From Antedon mediterranea (lineage: Eukaryota; Echinodermata; Crinoidea; Comatulida; Antedonidae): a stretch of DNA of 64,000 bases. Position numbers and translations under genes: made by a program. Below are positions 34,498 to 46,849 of this stretch, in pieces. The DNA lies in the NCBI RefSeq assembly GCF_964355755.1, contig NC_092672.1, positions 34,592,501-34,656,500 of the forward strand, in the 5' to 3' direction. Within the stretch, counting starts at the first letter, position 1, and each line of letters begins with the position of its first letter. The notes beneath the pieces were generated by a model. The model saw only the letters and a program-made list of their open reading frames with translations. It made no database searches and was not told where the DNA came from.

Positions 34498-34880
34498 AAT
34501 GGTTACATTGTTATCTCTCTAGATTGAGTTTCCTAACCTGATCGATAATTCTCTTCAATTATGATGGCTAAAAACATTAATAACATTCGGAAAGTTGAGA
34601 AAGAGTTCAAGGAAAATACCATAAATACAATGATTCTCCATGTAGGGGGCACAGGTTGGCGCAGGTGGTCGCAAGTCAATAATGGTTACATTTTTATCTC
34701 TCTAGATTGAGTTTCCTAACCTGATCGATAACTCTCTTCAATTATGATGGCTAAAAACATTAATAACATTCGGAAAGTTGAGATAATATTATAAATACAA
34801 TAATTTCCCAGGTACAGGTAGTGTGTGGGGGGGGGGGGGGAGTGGGGGAACAATTTGGCGCAGTTCGCAAGTCAATAATC
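34498..34880. repeat. 183-bp tandem duplication
   Basis: Two units (34498-34680 and 34681-about 34880) begin AATGGTTACATT and share TTTCCTAACCTGATCGATAA and AACATTCGGAAAGTTGAGA. The second is interrupted by a 14-G run at 34827-34840. Confidence 0.85.
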
Positions 34881-35399
34881 GGTCCAACCGTTTAAAAGTT
34901 TTTGAAACAAAATTGCTTCAGACATAAAACCCAGTCAGCATAGGCTGACCGGGTAAAAAGTATTTAATCTATGAAGGTTCGTGTTTAGTCAATTTAACCA
35001 GGACAATATCGACTTCTTACAAATATAAACAAGAAATATTTCTCACAAAGAAACGCCGCTCGACATTTTAAAATTAATCATTGTTCTTTTGATTAATTTA
35101 TGATTAATTATTAAAATACATACAAATTAAAAATAGTTCTTTAATTATGAATCACATGCCCATTTTTTAACTAGTTAATTGTACACAGCATTTGAAAGAC
35201 ATGTACCTTTCCAACAAATATTAATCAAAAAATGGCATTTAAAAATGGTCAATTTTGAACTTTAATAATGTGCTGTAGCCTCAACTGAATATCCTCTAGA
35301 GACAACGTGACTGCACGGCGGTACAAGTGAGAAAATTATTCCACAGTCTGTTGATTCGCGTCACCCAATCAAAGGGCGAGAATCCAAAATCGTTCAACC

Positions 35400-35590
35400 G
35401 TGAGCCCTCATAGACTCTCTTTTCCCAGACGTTTTTTGGGTCCAGCAGCTGGGATCTATAAATTATAGTCGAGTTTACAAAGTCGCAAAACTGTCGGTCT
35501 TAAATATTATAACTGCTGCTTGCTTTAGCTTCTGAATGAGTAGTCCTCATGGAACGTAGCTGGCTAGAGCAGCAGCGTGAAAAATTGAAA
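35400..35590 (+). repeat. Duplicated TATA-containing module, copy 1
   Basis: Contains ATAAATTATAGT (35458-35469), TATAACTGCTGCTTG and GGCTAGAGCAGCAGCGT in the same order and spacing as copy 2 at 44505-44675, about 70-75% alike by eye. A short open frame starts ATGGAACGTAGCTGG at 35549 in this copy but is not open in copy 2. Function unknown. Confidence 0.55.
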
Positions 35591-36562
35591 CAAACATTAA
35601 GCATTTACTATTTATTTGATTTTACTTCGTTTTCTATTCTTTTTTATGTCTAGACGCAGGTGTTACTTAATGAAACGCTATAACAATGATTTGTGTTTAA
35701 ACTACGCGTGGATAAGAATGATAGAATCTAATGTACGAATAATTTGAAACACAATGACAAGGTTATGCATCGAAATACAATTGAAATGCAGTGAGTTCAC
35801 AAACATGTGAAGGAAAGGAAATTAATAGAGATAAGTTAAATTATACCCTAAAGGCACAGTTATTTAGGATAATATTGAAAAGAAATCACATAATTACGTA
35901 TTTTTGTCAGTTTTTAACGGCATTCAATTCATCATTTTATTATATTTATCGTATACATAACCTATAATGTTTAAGACTGTTTTTATGTTCCTATTGATAT
36001 TAATTTTACTATAAATAAAATGATAGTTCATTATGTTTTTGTAAATGAGTTATTTTATTATTACCATCAATCACCATTGCCCCAATTTTCTTAACCTCTG
36101 ATGTTATTGCTTCTAACATGTACTTTATAATCAATAATAAATGTTGATTAGGAAAGAAATGGTGGTTCTTGAATTGTATAGCAATTTTATTAATACAAGT
36201 CACACCAAACCATCTGAAACATTAGTTATTTGGCGCGCTTAAAAACAGGCGCGGACGCGGATCCAACTTGTGGTGTGGCTCATGTACTCAATCTCTCGGT
36301 CTGGCACATATTGAAAATATCTATAAACGATTTGGAAACTATACTAATTGTTATTACTACCATGCATCGTTGCTTCCTTATGCTTGCTCATATACTTCTA
36401 ATTACTGCTACTCTGGGGCGTTCCATACTTGCTACTTGTTGCTATACGACTCGTACAGAGTATCGCAGTACAGAATAATAGTAGGGCAAACCAAGGACGA
36501 ATGCGTGAGTGAACAAGGCCATATACATGGCTGCATTCGCGTGCTCAAGTTATAGTGTTTAA

Positions 36563-38100
36563 GGCTGGTTTCCTGTCGACGTAAGAACATCACTTTTGTT
36601 GCGACTACGTCGATTTGTCGTAAGAAATGCGGATTTTACAGGAAACCGATTACGATCGAAAATTTATAAAATCGACGCAACGTAAGAAAAATGGTAACGA
36701 CAAACGATTTTACAGGAAACCGATGACCTAACCATTGTTGCGTTACGACGTTTTCTTCCGATTTTACAGGAAACCGGGATTTTTTATCTTACGCTTGAAT
36801 GAACGCCCTTGCGTCATGTTTCTTACGTCTCTTACGAAAGTTGACTTGAAGTCAACTTTCGCAAGAGACGTAAGCGCAATCGTAACAAGTAACCAATGAG
36901 CGACAAGAGTTATGACGTAATGTGTATGTCCTTATAGTGAAATAAAGCCGGACAATAACATTTGTATGTATTTACTACTATAATTTTAGCCTAATCATGT
37001 TCTAATCAGGGAGTTTTAGGGTTGAGGGATGGGAAAGCGGATAGATGCAAAGAGGAACAATTTTTAAATATATTCTTTATGCACTCAGTAACGAAATATT
37101 TTTTTCATGTTTTATAGGCCTATAAATAATATACCTCTAAATACAGTAAAATATTTGCGATTTAATACTTTGTTAAAACTGTCACTGTCATAATCGATTG
37201 AAATATAGTCACGATACACCACTACGACGTTTATATTTTTGGTAATTATTAATTAATACAAACGTTGTTGAGAAGGAACTGTCAGTATAGGTTATTTGTA
37301 TATAATAATGTGTTAATGTGTCAACTTTCGTAAGAGACGTAAGAAACGTATGATGTCGACAGGAAACCAGCCCTATACTGACAGTTCCTTCTCAACAACG
37401 TTTGTATTAATTAATAATTACCAAAAATATAAACGTCGTAGTGGTGTATCGTGACTATATTTCAATCGATTATGACAGTGACAGTTTTAACAAAGTATTA
37501 AATCGCAAATATTTTACTGTATTTAGAGGTATATTATTTATAGGCCTATAAAACATGAAAAAAATATTTCGTTACTGAGTGCATAAAGAATATATTTAAA
37601 AATTGTTCCTCTTTGCATCTATCCGCTTTCCCATCCCTCAACCCTAAAACTCCCTGATTAGAACATGATTAGGCTAAAATTATAGTAGTAAATACATACA
37701 AATGTTATTGTCCGGCTTTATTTCACTATAAGGACATACACATTACGTCATAACTCTTGTCGCTCATTGGTTACTTGTTACGATTGCGCTTACGTCTCTT
37801 GCGAAAGTTGACTTCAAGTCAACTTTCGTAAGAGACGTAAGAAACATGACGCAAGGGCGTTCATTCAAGCGTAAGATAAAAAATCCCGGTTTCCTGTAAA
37901 ATCGGAAGAAAACGTCGTAACGCAACAATGGTTAGGTCATCGGTTTCCTGTAAAATCGTTTGTCGTTACCATTTTTCTTACGTTGCGTCGATTTTATAAA
38001 TTTTCGATCGTAATCGGTTTCCTGTAAAATCCGCATTTCTTACGACAAATCGACGTAGTCGCAACAAAAGTGATGTTCTTACGTCGACAGGAAACCAGCC
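36563..38100. repeat. 1538-bp fold-back palindrome (729-bp arms, 80-bp spacer)
   Basis: The left arm 36563-37291 and right arm 37372-38100 are reverse complements, with no indel (paired positions sum to 74663 throughout) and no mismatch noticed by eye. The arm end is GGCTGGTTTCCTGTCGACGT. The spacer ends with the same terminal sequence inverted (GTCGACAGGAAACCAGCC, 37355-37372), so 36563-37372 looks like one about 810-bp TIR element and the right arm like an inverted copy missing its last 80 bp. GATTTTACAGGAAACCG recurs three times per arm. No protein-coding frame. TTAA flanks the left end only. Confidence 0.95.
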
Positions 38101-38968
38101 TACTGACCCACCGAACAATCGACCAACCGACCGACATAGTGAGCTGTAGAGTCGCGTTGCACACGACTAAAAATCAACTTAAAACAACAGCATTTCTTTA
38201 AGAGAAAATGAAGAACACTCCATTATTGCAACTTCCCAAAGTTAATCCTTCCAAGCGAACCGCATCTTATTATCAATATCCTTAAATGCGGCGAAATGTT
38301 CAACTATTATTCATCTAATGTCTTGAATATTGTATGTTATGTAGAAAATGTAATTATGTTGCTTGCACTTGACCTTTGACACGCAAAAGTGACTCCTTTG
38401 TTGCCAGAATGCAATATGTCTCATGTTTGTTTGTAATGGAAAATGAGCTGAATTTCTAAGATGTTTTTCGGTCGGTGGAAGTTGTGTTAGAGCGTGGTTT
38501 TTGCCTAATAAATTCGATGTGATGGGACTTGAATAATTGCAGCAGAAAAAAGTTGATTAAATTGATGAATGTATAGAAAATACATTACCTAAATGTGCTC
38601 ATGAGATACATATATCGGTGTATAAACCGAATTTGTGTATATCATGCCTCACGTTGCTTCACAATGTGCCATGATGGGAAATTAGTACAGTAGGGCCTAC
38701 GTGTGAACAACGTCATGTGATGGATTTTAAATACTGAGCAACAGTATTTTCTATAGTTGTCTCTAACGTGTATCTTAATCTATTTATGAAGTAAAACAGA
38801 TTGATAAATGACAACTGGTAATCCAGGCGGTTTTTTCAATTTAAAGCAGACTATTACATCATTTGCATGATGACCCACCTGCTTCTCCTAATCCACCTGT
38901 CTGGAAAATGTAAAGTCATTTGATGTCAAGTCAAGTTCAGTATAGTAAAGTAAAGCGTGGTTCTCACT

Positions 38969-39195
38969 AATGCTTGGTTCCCACTAGCGACGCAACACAA
39001 GGACGTAACGCAACGCAAGTGAATTGACCAATCACAAGCGATGGCTTATTCGCTTGTGATTGCTAACTGTCTATAACTTCGCTTGTCATTGGTTAAAACG
39101 CTTGCGTTGCGTTTACGTCCTTGCGCAATTATTGGAAAGCCATTTTGTTACGTTGTGTCGGTTGAGTTACGTTGCGTCGCTAGTGGGAATCAAGC
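38969..39195. mobile_element. MITE family B copy with damaged right half
   Basis: GCTTGGTTCCCACTAGCGAC to GTCGCTAGTGGGAATCAAGC. Inserted next to another family-B end at 38952 (AAAGCGTGGTTCTCACTAA), suggesting nesting. Degraded related sequence continues at 39395-39575. Confidence 0.8.
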
Positions 39196-40104
39196 TTAAC
39201 CAACAACCAAGTCGACTCTATGATCCAATTATTGTAATGATGATGTGTATCACAGATTTTTTATTATTCCATGGAGGAATAAGTCTCAATGATTATTCTA
39301 TATAAAAATAATTTAATTTATAGGATGAACGGAAATATGATTATATTATATGGATCAATGGAGGATTAATCGCATAAAATTCATTACTATGCCCCATTTT
39401 GTTATGACGCGTCGAGACAGTTTTAACACAACTATTAAAAGGCCATTTTCTTACGTTGCTAAAGCTACGTAACGCAATCTACGCAACGTAAAAAAAATCC
39501 CTTCCAATGTTTTCCCCCGCCTGCGTGACGCTGTAGGTTGCGCTACGTTGCGTCACTAGTGGAAACCAGGCTTTAAAATGCAATACCGCATAAACAAATG
39601 AGAGTACACTCTTCCCTGATGTATATACCTAGCGGAAAATCGTGATGTAAATCAACAAAAATACTGTATATAATTCGGCATAATGTAATCTGGATGTCCG
39701 TGCATTTGATACCGATGATAACATGGTAAAATGCAAAATAATCGTGAGCGGCAACTGATTGTGAACATTAAAAATCAAACATAGGTGTAGGTATTGGCGG
39801 CGGATCAAACAGATTTTTGTGTAATTGCATATTTCTAATGGGTGCCTCTTGTAACTGCGTGTTCTATTATCATTAGTCAGGTAAGTTAAAACGCATTATC
39901 GGGGTGTAATGAACGATAAAACTCTTTAAAACTCGCTGTGTTAATTACGATATATATATTTGTTTGTAATTTCTAATTGTTTTTATGTCGGATGGGTGTT
40001 CGGAGTTAGTTTGCGAGGCGGGTTTGCTGTTGTTAGTTACTTTTATGCAACATAATTTTAAAGTTCCTTATAGAAATGTGTGCACAGATTTGCGTTTGTT
40101 CAAA

Positions 40105-40247
40105 ATCTCTGTCTACACTATCAATAAAACGTTTCGTTTTGTAAACTATTATTGTGCCCATATATGGACACGATGACGTCACATCACTACCATATTTAAG
40201 CACATCACACTTTTTTGTCAAACTAGTTTGATTGTGTATACAGAATG
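40105..40247. mobile_element. MITE family A copy
   Basis: ATCTCTGTCTACACTATC to AGTTTGATTGTGTATACAGA, both ends slightly mutated. Confidence 0.8.
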
Positions 40248-40304
40248 TTACCCTCATGTGCTTGTGTGTCCACCAACATTTACCTGTAAGTTAGCCATAT
40301 CTAA

Positions 40305-40443
40305 AGCTCTGACTACACTATCAAACTTTATGTGACGACAATTGTTATGTGCTCATATATGGACATGATGATGTCATATCAATACCATATTTGGGCACAT
40401 CAAACTTTTATTTTCGAACTAGTTTGATAGTATAGACAGAGCT
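40305..40443. mobile_element. MITE family A copy
   Basis: AGCTCTGACTACACTATC to TTTGATAGTATAGACAGAGC followed by TTTA. Confidence 0.85.
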
Positions 40444-40557
40444 TTACAAGTTTGTGCACAGATTTGCATTTGTTCTTACGCTTGCATTGCTCTTGTGTGC
40501 TGTGTGACGCAATGCGTCCAAATTGATGATGCAACGCAAGGACGTAGACGCAACGTA

Positions 40558-40852
40558 AAGCGTGGTTCCCACTAGCGACGCAACACAAGGACGTAACTCA
40601 ACGCAAGTGAATTGACCAATCACAAGCGATGACTTATTCGCTTGTGATTGCTAACTGTCTATAACTTCGCTTGTCATTGGTTAAAACGCTTGCGTTGCGT
40701 TTACGTCCTTGCGTTACGTTCTAGTGGGAACCAAGCTTTATTGAGTTGACCAATCACAAGCGATGGATTATTCGAACTGTCGCTTGTCTTTGGTCAACAC
40801 GCTTGAGTTGCGTTTACGTCCTTGTGTTGCGTCCTCTAGTGGGAACTACGCT
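40558..40852. mobile_element. MITE family B full copy plus adjoining half copy
   Basis: The full copy 40558-40737 (GCGTGGTTCCCACTAGCGAC to TTCTAGTGGGAACCAAGCTT) is followed directly by a right-half copy ending TCTAGTGGGAACTACGCTTT near 40852. Confidence 0.85.
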
Positions 40853-40983
40853 TTAAGTTAGCCATCTTACGAGCATAACGCTCACGCTTGTAAACGAACG
40901 TAGTGCTGGTGATATTAAAATTATATTTTCTGTCACAAATACAATAATTCGATAATGAATTTTAAATATGACCTGAATTCCTC

Positions 40984-41599
40984 CTTTAAATACCTTTGAA
41001 TAACAAATTACTGTTAAAATAACGAGGCCTAACAACTCAGATTTCCTTGGAAGAACCAGGCCTAAACATTTAAGAACAAGCGCTTTATTTCCCGGGGACG
41101 TTACATCAGCTCAGACACGCTCCTTTGAGAGGCATACGCGAGGTCAATTCTCAGATCAAAATGTGAATTTTAGAGAAGACGAAGGCTTTTGAATAAGTTT
41201 ATTTTGATCCATTTTCGCCAACATCTGGTAAAATAATTATATCATATACTCTTTAATGTTTTGGTTTTAAATTGACGGACGGAGCCAAGGACTTTAAATA
41301 CCTTTGAATAACAAATTACTGTTAAAATAACGAGGCCTAACAACTCAGATTTCCTTGGAAGAACCAGGCCTAAACATTTAAGAACAAGCGCTTTATTTCC
41401 CGGGGACGTTACATCAGCTCAGACACGCTCCTTTGAGAGGCATACGCGAGGTCAATTCTCAGATCAAAATGTGAATTTTAGAGAAGACGAAGGCTTTTGA
41501 ATAAGTTTATTTTGATCCATTTTCGCCAACATCTGGTAAAATAATTATATCATATACTCTTTAATGTTTTGGTTTTAAATTGACGGACGGAGCCAAGGA
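40984..41599. repeat. Exact-looking 2 x 308-bp tandem duplication
   Basis: Units 40984-41291 and 41292-41599 read the same from CTTTAAATACCTTTGAATAA to GACGGACGGAGCCAAGGA, with no difference noticed. No ORF or recognisable element inside. A recent local duplication or an assembly duplication. Confidence 0.95.
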
Positions 41600-41744
41600 T
41601 AATATGTAGGCCTACGCTCTCTTGCGGATAAATTGATAGTTATATTATTTTGGAAATAAAAATTCAATTAAAACTCATTAGCATATTAGAAAAAAGTATA
41701 ACATTCGATATAATTATACAGAAATTGAATAAACTATATTATAT

Positions 41745-42025
41745 AACACCTATATAAATTCCTGTCATTTGATTGGACGAATGTGGGTCACATGGCGTGC
41801 AATAGTACGCACTATTCAACGATCGTTAAATAGTACTTTTTGAAACATTTTTGTGTACGAAAAAAAAACGTCTAGATGTTATATAAAACAAATAATGAAT
41901 GTTTTGTATTCGTGTAATGGTACAAATAATGGCTTTGCCTCGTTGATATAACCTTTCATCATTCACCTCGTGCCATTATTTGTACCATTGCACTCATAAA
42001 CATTCATTATTTGTATACTATATAG
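41745..42025. mobile_element. Palindromic MITE family D, second copy with extra flank
   Basis: The core 41880-42025 shares AAAACAAATAATGAATGTTT and TGCCATTATTTGTACCATT with 6207-6390. The motif TATATAAATTCCTGTCATTTG at 41751 (first 20 bases TATATAAATTCCTGTCATTT) resembles flank at 6395, so the full unit extends beyond the palindrome. Confidence 0.7.
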
Positions 42026-42356
42026 ATAATTATACTATAAATAATTTATCAAGCTTTTCACATATGTATTTGTCTATCAGGATCTTGTTTTGTTTATGTA
42101 TTATTAATGTATAGAAAACTGTGAATGATTTTAATAAATAAAGACGTTTTTAGCGTTTCATATTAGTAACTTGCCCTATGGATATCCACCACGTGCATAC
42201 CTGTACAATTTAAGAGGATAATTATTACATTAAGAGACATCGTATCTGTATCAATAACATAGTTATGTCATTGATATCACATTATTTGTACCCCAAGGCC
42301 GCTGAAAATCTTTCACGATTGACGTGTGTGTAATAATTATTATTCGACAGCTTAAA

Positions 42357-42412
42357 CGCGTTTATCCATAACTTAAACGCGTTTATCCATAACTTAAACA
42401 GGTTTATCATCC
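42357..42412. repeat. Short tandem repeat AACGCGTTTATCCATAACTTA
   Basis: Two and a half copies of a 21-bp unit (ACTTAAACGCGTTTATCCAT), the last diverged to AAACAGGTTTATC. Confidence 0.7.
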
Positions 42413-42771
42413 ATAATAGAATGTCTTTCGTTGAATAAAATCTATTTCCGAATATCTATTGCATTGGTTCACGACCTTTTGAATATCATAGCTATTCGGG
42501 ATTTGTTAGAACATTGCGAATTTATACACGTTAATGTTGTCTTCCCAATGGAGATAAGTTACATCACTGGTGTTAGACAACATGTTTGACAGCTCCGATG
42601 GGAAATAATGTTAATTGTCAGATACGAGATACACTATGAATTTATAAAAAAAATATGTTGTGTTTTGATAAAACTAACATCATACGCCATTAATCATATT
42701 CCATTAATCATCAATTATAACTAATATAACTGTCTGTAACTGTTTCGTCATCATTAACACTCTTAGCATCT

Positions 42772-43318
42772 TGATATTGGCAGCAACATAACGATCATCA
42801 TCGAAATTATCACCATCTTCATCACCATCATTATCATTATCATCACCATCGAAATTATTATTATCATCATCATCTTCATTATTATCATCACCACCACCAC
42901 TATCATCATTATCATCAATACCTTTATCATTATCATCATTGTCATCATGATCACCATCATTATCATCATCTTCATCATTATCATCTTCACCACCACCATC
43001 ATCATCATCATTATCATCATCCCTATCATCTTCGTCATCATCATTATCATCATCATCAAAATTATCATCATCTTCATCACCATCTGTATCATCATCACCA
43101 TCATCATCCTCATCATAAACCATCATCATCATCATCTTCATCACCATCATCATCTTCATCACCATCATCATCTTCATCACCATCATTATCATCATCACCA
43201 TCATCATCCTCATCATAAACCATCATCATCATCATCTTCATCACCATCATCATCTTCATCACCATCATCATCTTCATCACCATCATCATCACCGTCATTG
43301 TAATCATCAATATCATGA
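42772..43318. repeat. ATC/ATT trinucleotide-rich microsatellite, about 550 bp
   Basis: Interrupted (ATC)n with ATT, ACC and TTC variants, including a larger internal repeat (CATCATCATCTTCATCACCA) with a 15-bp period. Its long Asp/Met/Ile/Ser frames on both strands are artefacts of the triplet. Confidence 0.95.
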
Positions 43319-43811
43319 TCATCGAGAGAATATTCTAAAATGTTACAGTAGATATAATACATACATTCTTGATTTCCTTTCGTCGAGTTTAATTGAACAA
43401 AATGCTAAAATCTAACTACAATTCATCTTGGACATACAGAAGATGATATTTTATATTTTCTCGGTTGCCATGCCAAATAAGGTGGTTAAACTGCTTTTAA
43501 TTTATGAAGTCAATTATTAACAGCGTAGAAACTGTTATATAGATTTAAATCGGATCGTAATTGTACGTGTTTATAATCATCGTAAATAATTTGTTCGAGC
43601 TCTCTCAGTGCGAAAACAATCAGTTTAATTGGCAAAAAGGACAGCAAAACAGAGAGATAAGTAGGCCTACACCTGGTCTACATTTTAGAGCAATTTCACG
43701 CGTATGGTTCATTGTCACAGCATCGCGTCTAATTTGTTTACAGCGCGCGCGGCGCGCGGCGGGAGGGAGGCGTCATGGTTTATCTGTCCGACAGTACAGT
43801 ACAATCTTATA

Positions 43812-43846
43812 CCATGGAGGTATAAAAAATTTTATACCTCCATGCT
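43812..43846. repeat. Perfect short hairpin CATGGAGGTATAAAA
   Basis: CATGGAGGTATAAAAAATTT followed by its complement TTTTATACCTCCATG. Related GGAGGTAAAAAATA / TTACCTCCATGG words at 30103-30140 suggest a tiny inverted-repeat family. Confidence 0.6.
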
Positions 43847-43866
43847 TATACGATGGACGTACACTA

Positions 43867-44016
43867 AAGCGTAGTTCCCACTAGGACACAACGCAAGGAC
43901 GTAAACGCAACGCAAGCGTGTTGACCAATGACAAGCGACAGTTCGAATAATCCATCGCTTGTGATTGTTAAAACCACTTGCGTTGCGTTACGTCCTTGTG
44001 TTGCGTCTCTAGTGGC
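43867..44016. mobile_element. MITE family B copy
   Basis: AGCGTAGTTCCCACTAGGAC to TTGCGTCTCTAGTGG; the arms hold TTGACCAATGACAAGCGAC. Related, more degraded sequence continues to 44195. Confidence 0.75.
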
Positions 44017-44504
44017 ATTACATTACAAGTAACGTATTGTTGCAGTTTTAAATTGGTTTGGTTTCTTCACTTGGACGCAACGCGATGGATTGGATCACAA
44101 GCGATAGTTATGAATCATCCATATCTTCGTGATTTGACACATTACTGGTGGTGCGTTTACGTAACTGCGTTGCGTCCAAGTTGGAACTAAGATTTAGCGC
44201 GTAAACTTAAATTCGCCTGCCGTTTCTGACACGTCAGATAGATTGAAATGGGAAACATCATCGCTAACGACACTGAAACACCAATTATTGATAAATTAAA
44301 CAAGAATATTTCTTACAAAAAACGCTGCTCGCTTATTGTTATTGCTAAGGTCAAGTCTGGGGGTCACTTCATCACGCCTAGATACTTCAAGTATCCTATT
44401 ACAAACAAAAACTTCAATGGACTGTTTTGATAATAATTCAATGATTATCTGACAGCGAATTATATCATGGGACTCATAAATACCAGAATGCTTTGGGATT
44501 TGTC

Positions 44505-44675
44505 GTTAGACTCTTTTCTCAGCCGTTTTTGGATTCAACAGGTGGTACCAATAAATTATAGTGGAGTTTCCATTTTAACAAAAATGTCAAAGTGTAGTAC
44601 TATAAAGCTGCTTGATTTCATCTAATGAATGAGTCATCTCGTGTGACGTAGCGGGCTAGAGCAGCAGCGTAAAAA
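44505..44675 (+). repeat. Duplicated TATA-containing module, copy 2
   Basis: Partner of 35400-35590: ATAAATTATAGTGGAG, TATAAAGCTGCTTG, then GGGCTAGAGCAGCAGCGT. Upstream similarity (AAACAAGAATATTTCTTACA at 44300 against 35030) shows the duplication was originally longer. Confidence 0.55.
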
Positions 44676-45820
44676 AAATAAATGTAGGTCTATCTTGGAA
44701 TTGACCTTCCCCGACATAAACATGATTCTCTTACGTAATAAATTTACGCATTTTTGAAGTTTATTTTATGTTTATCACATTTTTGTAAATGTCATATTTG
44801 GTATTTTAACACTCGATACTGTAACGGTGCTAAGCAGATACGCTCATTAACTTATGAACTTAAGAATTAAGAATATAACACCAAAAAGATAAGTTAACAC
44901 CTTTTATGAATACCACGATGAGTGATAAAATAAACCATTCGTCCTCAAGATCACCGAGTACGGAACTTAATGATGCATGACGTCTGCGCGCGCAACTCGC
45001 TTATTCAATGTTCAGCTGATCAACTTTTATATGATTGGTTGAAATAGATTGTCGTGGTTGTACGCAGTTTTCGCCTTATATTGAGGATTATGCTGTTATA
45101 CTGCACATTCTGTGTATGCGTTCCACGCCAGTAAAAACATATTTTAGTTGTTCCCTTGATATATATATATACCGTACTTAAAGGTAAGTTCAAATGTATT
45201 TGTCTAGATTATATGCCGCATAATCTATATGTATGGAAAGTTATGGGTGTGTTTGTTGTACGTCATCCATACCGGCAGTTCCTTCCAAAGCTTTAATAAT
45301 TGCATAAACATTTTAATGAATTTACGAAATTATATTAGGCTCTATCTAAGATATATATTTCAATATTAGGGCTAGCTTCTTATACATACATATAGTCTTA
45401 GTATTTCAAGACAATTTTCCCGATCATTACGGGACACTCAAGAGGAGGCTCTTCTTTTCCTAAAGGTTTTCGGCTCTTATTTATTATATGCCCTTTTGTA
45501 TGCATTACTTTTTCATTATATATTCTGTTTTTAAACGATAATTTAGGTAAAATTTGACTGACCATTCTATTCATTTATTCTTTAGTCTTTCTAATTATTA
45601 TAAATATTATCTTTAATATATTATGATTTGTTGGTTCTAAGTCTCACGGGAAAGAGTTACACAATGTGGTTACCTTTTTCTATTATATAAAATATGCTTA
45701 ACTCTGAGATAGGCGAAAACAATACAAGCACTTTGATAGAAATAATTGTAAATCTCAGATATTCCACGAAACGAATTATTTGACAACATTATTGTTCAAT
45801 ACGATATTGCATTATGTTTT

Positions 45821-45964
45821 CTCAGTCACAACTTAATGTGACAAAAATGTGATGTTCCCATGAACATGATGATGTACATCATATCACTATCATATTTGGG
45901 AATATCACTACCATATTTGGGCACATCACTTTTTGTCAAACTTGTTTGATAGTGTAGAAAAGCT
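45821..45964. mobile_element. MITE family A copy (left end lost)
   Basis: GTGACAAAAATGTGATGTTC through CTTGTTTGATAGTGTAGA; the left terminal motif is degraded to CTCAGTCACAACTT. Confidence 0.7.
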
Positions 45965-46726
45965 GTAGAACGACAAAATGAAGGGGTTTCTCTCATTTCT
46001 CTCATCTTCATTGAAGAACGGTTGCAAATTGATGAAGGATCGCTAGATACAGGAACTTTGAGTTGAATTTCCTGGTTGAAATATTTAACAATTCAATACA
46101 ATTTATAACCATTTTTTAATGAGATTATTTATTTAGGTCAAATTGTTTAAATATACCACCACCGGCGTATAAAATATAATTTATATGGGTTGTGTTGCAT
46201 TTTTAAAAAACTGCATAAAGTCGACAGAGAAAATGAAGTAGGCCCAATGGTACGATAATTACGGGGCGCCGTTTGGGGCTGATGTACAAAACATGTATTC
46301 GATAGTGTACGTCTCTACATTATTTAGGGAAGTAAATTTACCAAGTCAAAACACATTAAATGGTTGTTAACGTATCCTCTTCAGTAGGAGGCCCATGGTA
46401 GGCCTAACTACACTTATTATTTCGAGCGTTCAAATGTTGATAATTATGGAACGACAGTATAATAAACGCGCGCGTCGACGACGCTACCGGCACGCTTGGT
46501 CGCCTATTAAATCAAGGAAAATATTGATAAACAAGCAATACCGTGGTGAGCAGCTACAGGTGCCCGAATATTATTGAGAGAGTCTGCAGGCTAACTTGGA
46601 ATAAATTAGCTAAAGCAATAACAAATAATTAAAAAAAATCATTATCATATATGCATTTTGTATTATGGAAATGGAGGCCAACACTCTTCCGATTTCAGTT
46701 TCGGCTCCGGTGCCGCTTCACAAAAT

Positions 46727-46849
46727 ATCACTATCAAATTTTATGTGATGTGCCCATATAAGGACATGATGATGTCATATAACTACCGTATTTGGGAATA
46801 TCCCTACCATATTTTTTTGTCAAATTAATTTGATAGTGTAACCAGAGCT
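46727..46849. mobile_element. MITE family A copy (left end lost)
   Basis: ACTATCAAATTTTATGTGAT to TTTGATAGTGTAACCAGAGC, with a deletion in the right arm. Confidence 0.75.

Noticed and set aside
36009-36203. Minus-strand frame containing MLEAITSEVKKIGAMVIDG, faintly like a hAT/zinc-finger transposase fragment
   Set aside because: Too short and without flanking exons or further motifs; resemblance is by feel only.
36230-36555. Cys/Tyr-rich overlapping 82- and 95-residue plus frames before the long palindrome
   Set aside because: Two frames open over the same stretch, no signal peptide pattern, no family recognised, and it runs into the palindrome; likely chance.
42704-43322. Long overlapping frames rich in Asp, Met, Ile, Ser or His
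   Set aside because: They are all translations of the same ATC-type microsatellite in different frames and strands; no start context, splice sites or domain.
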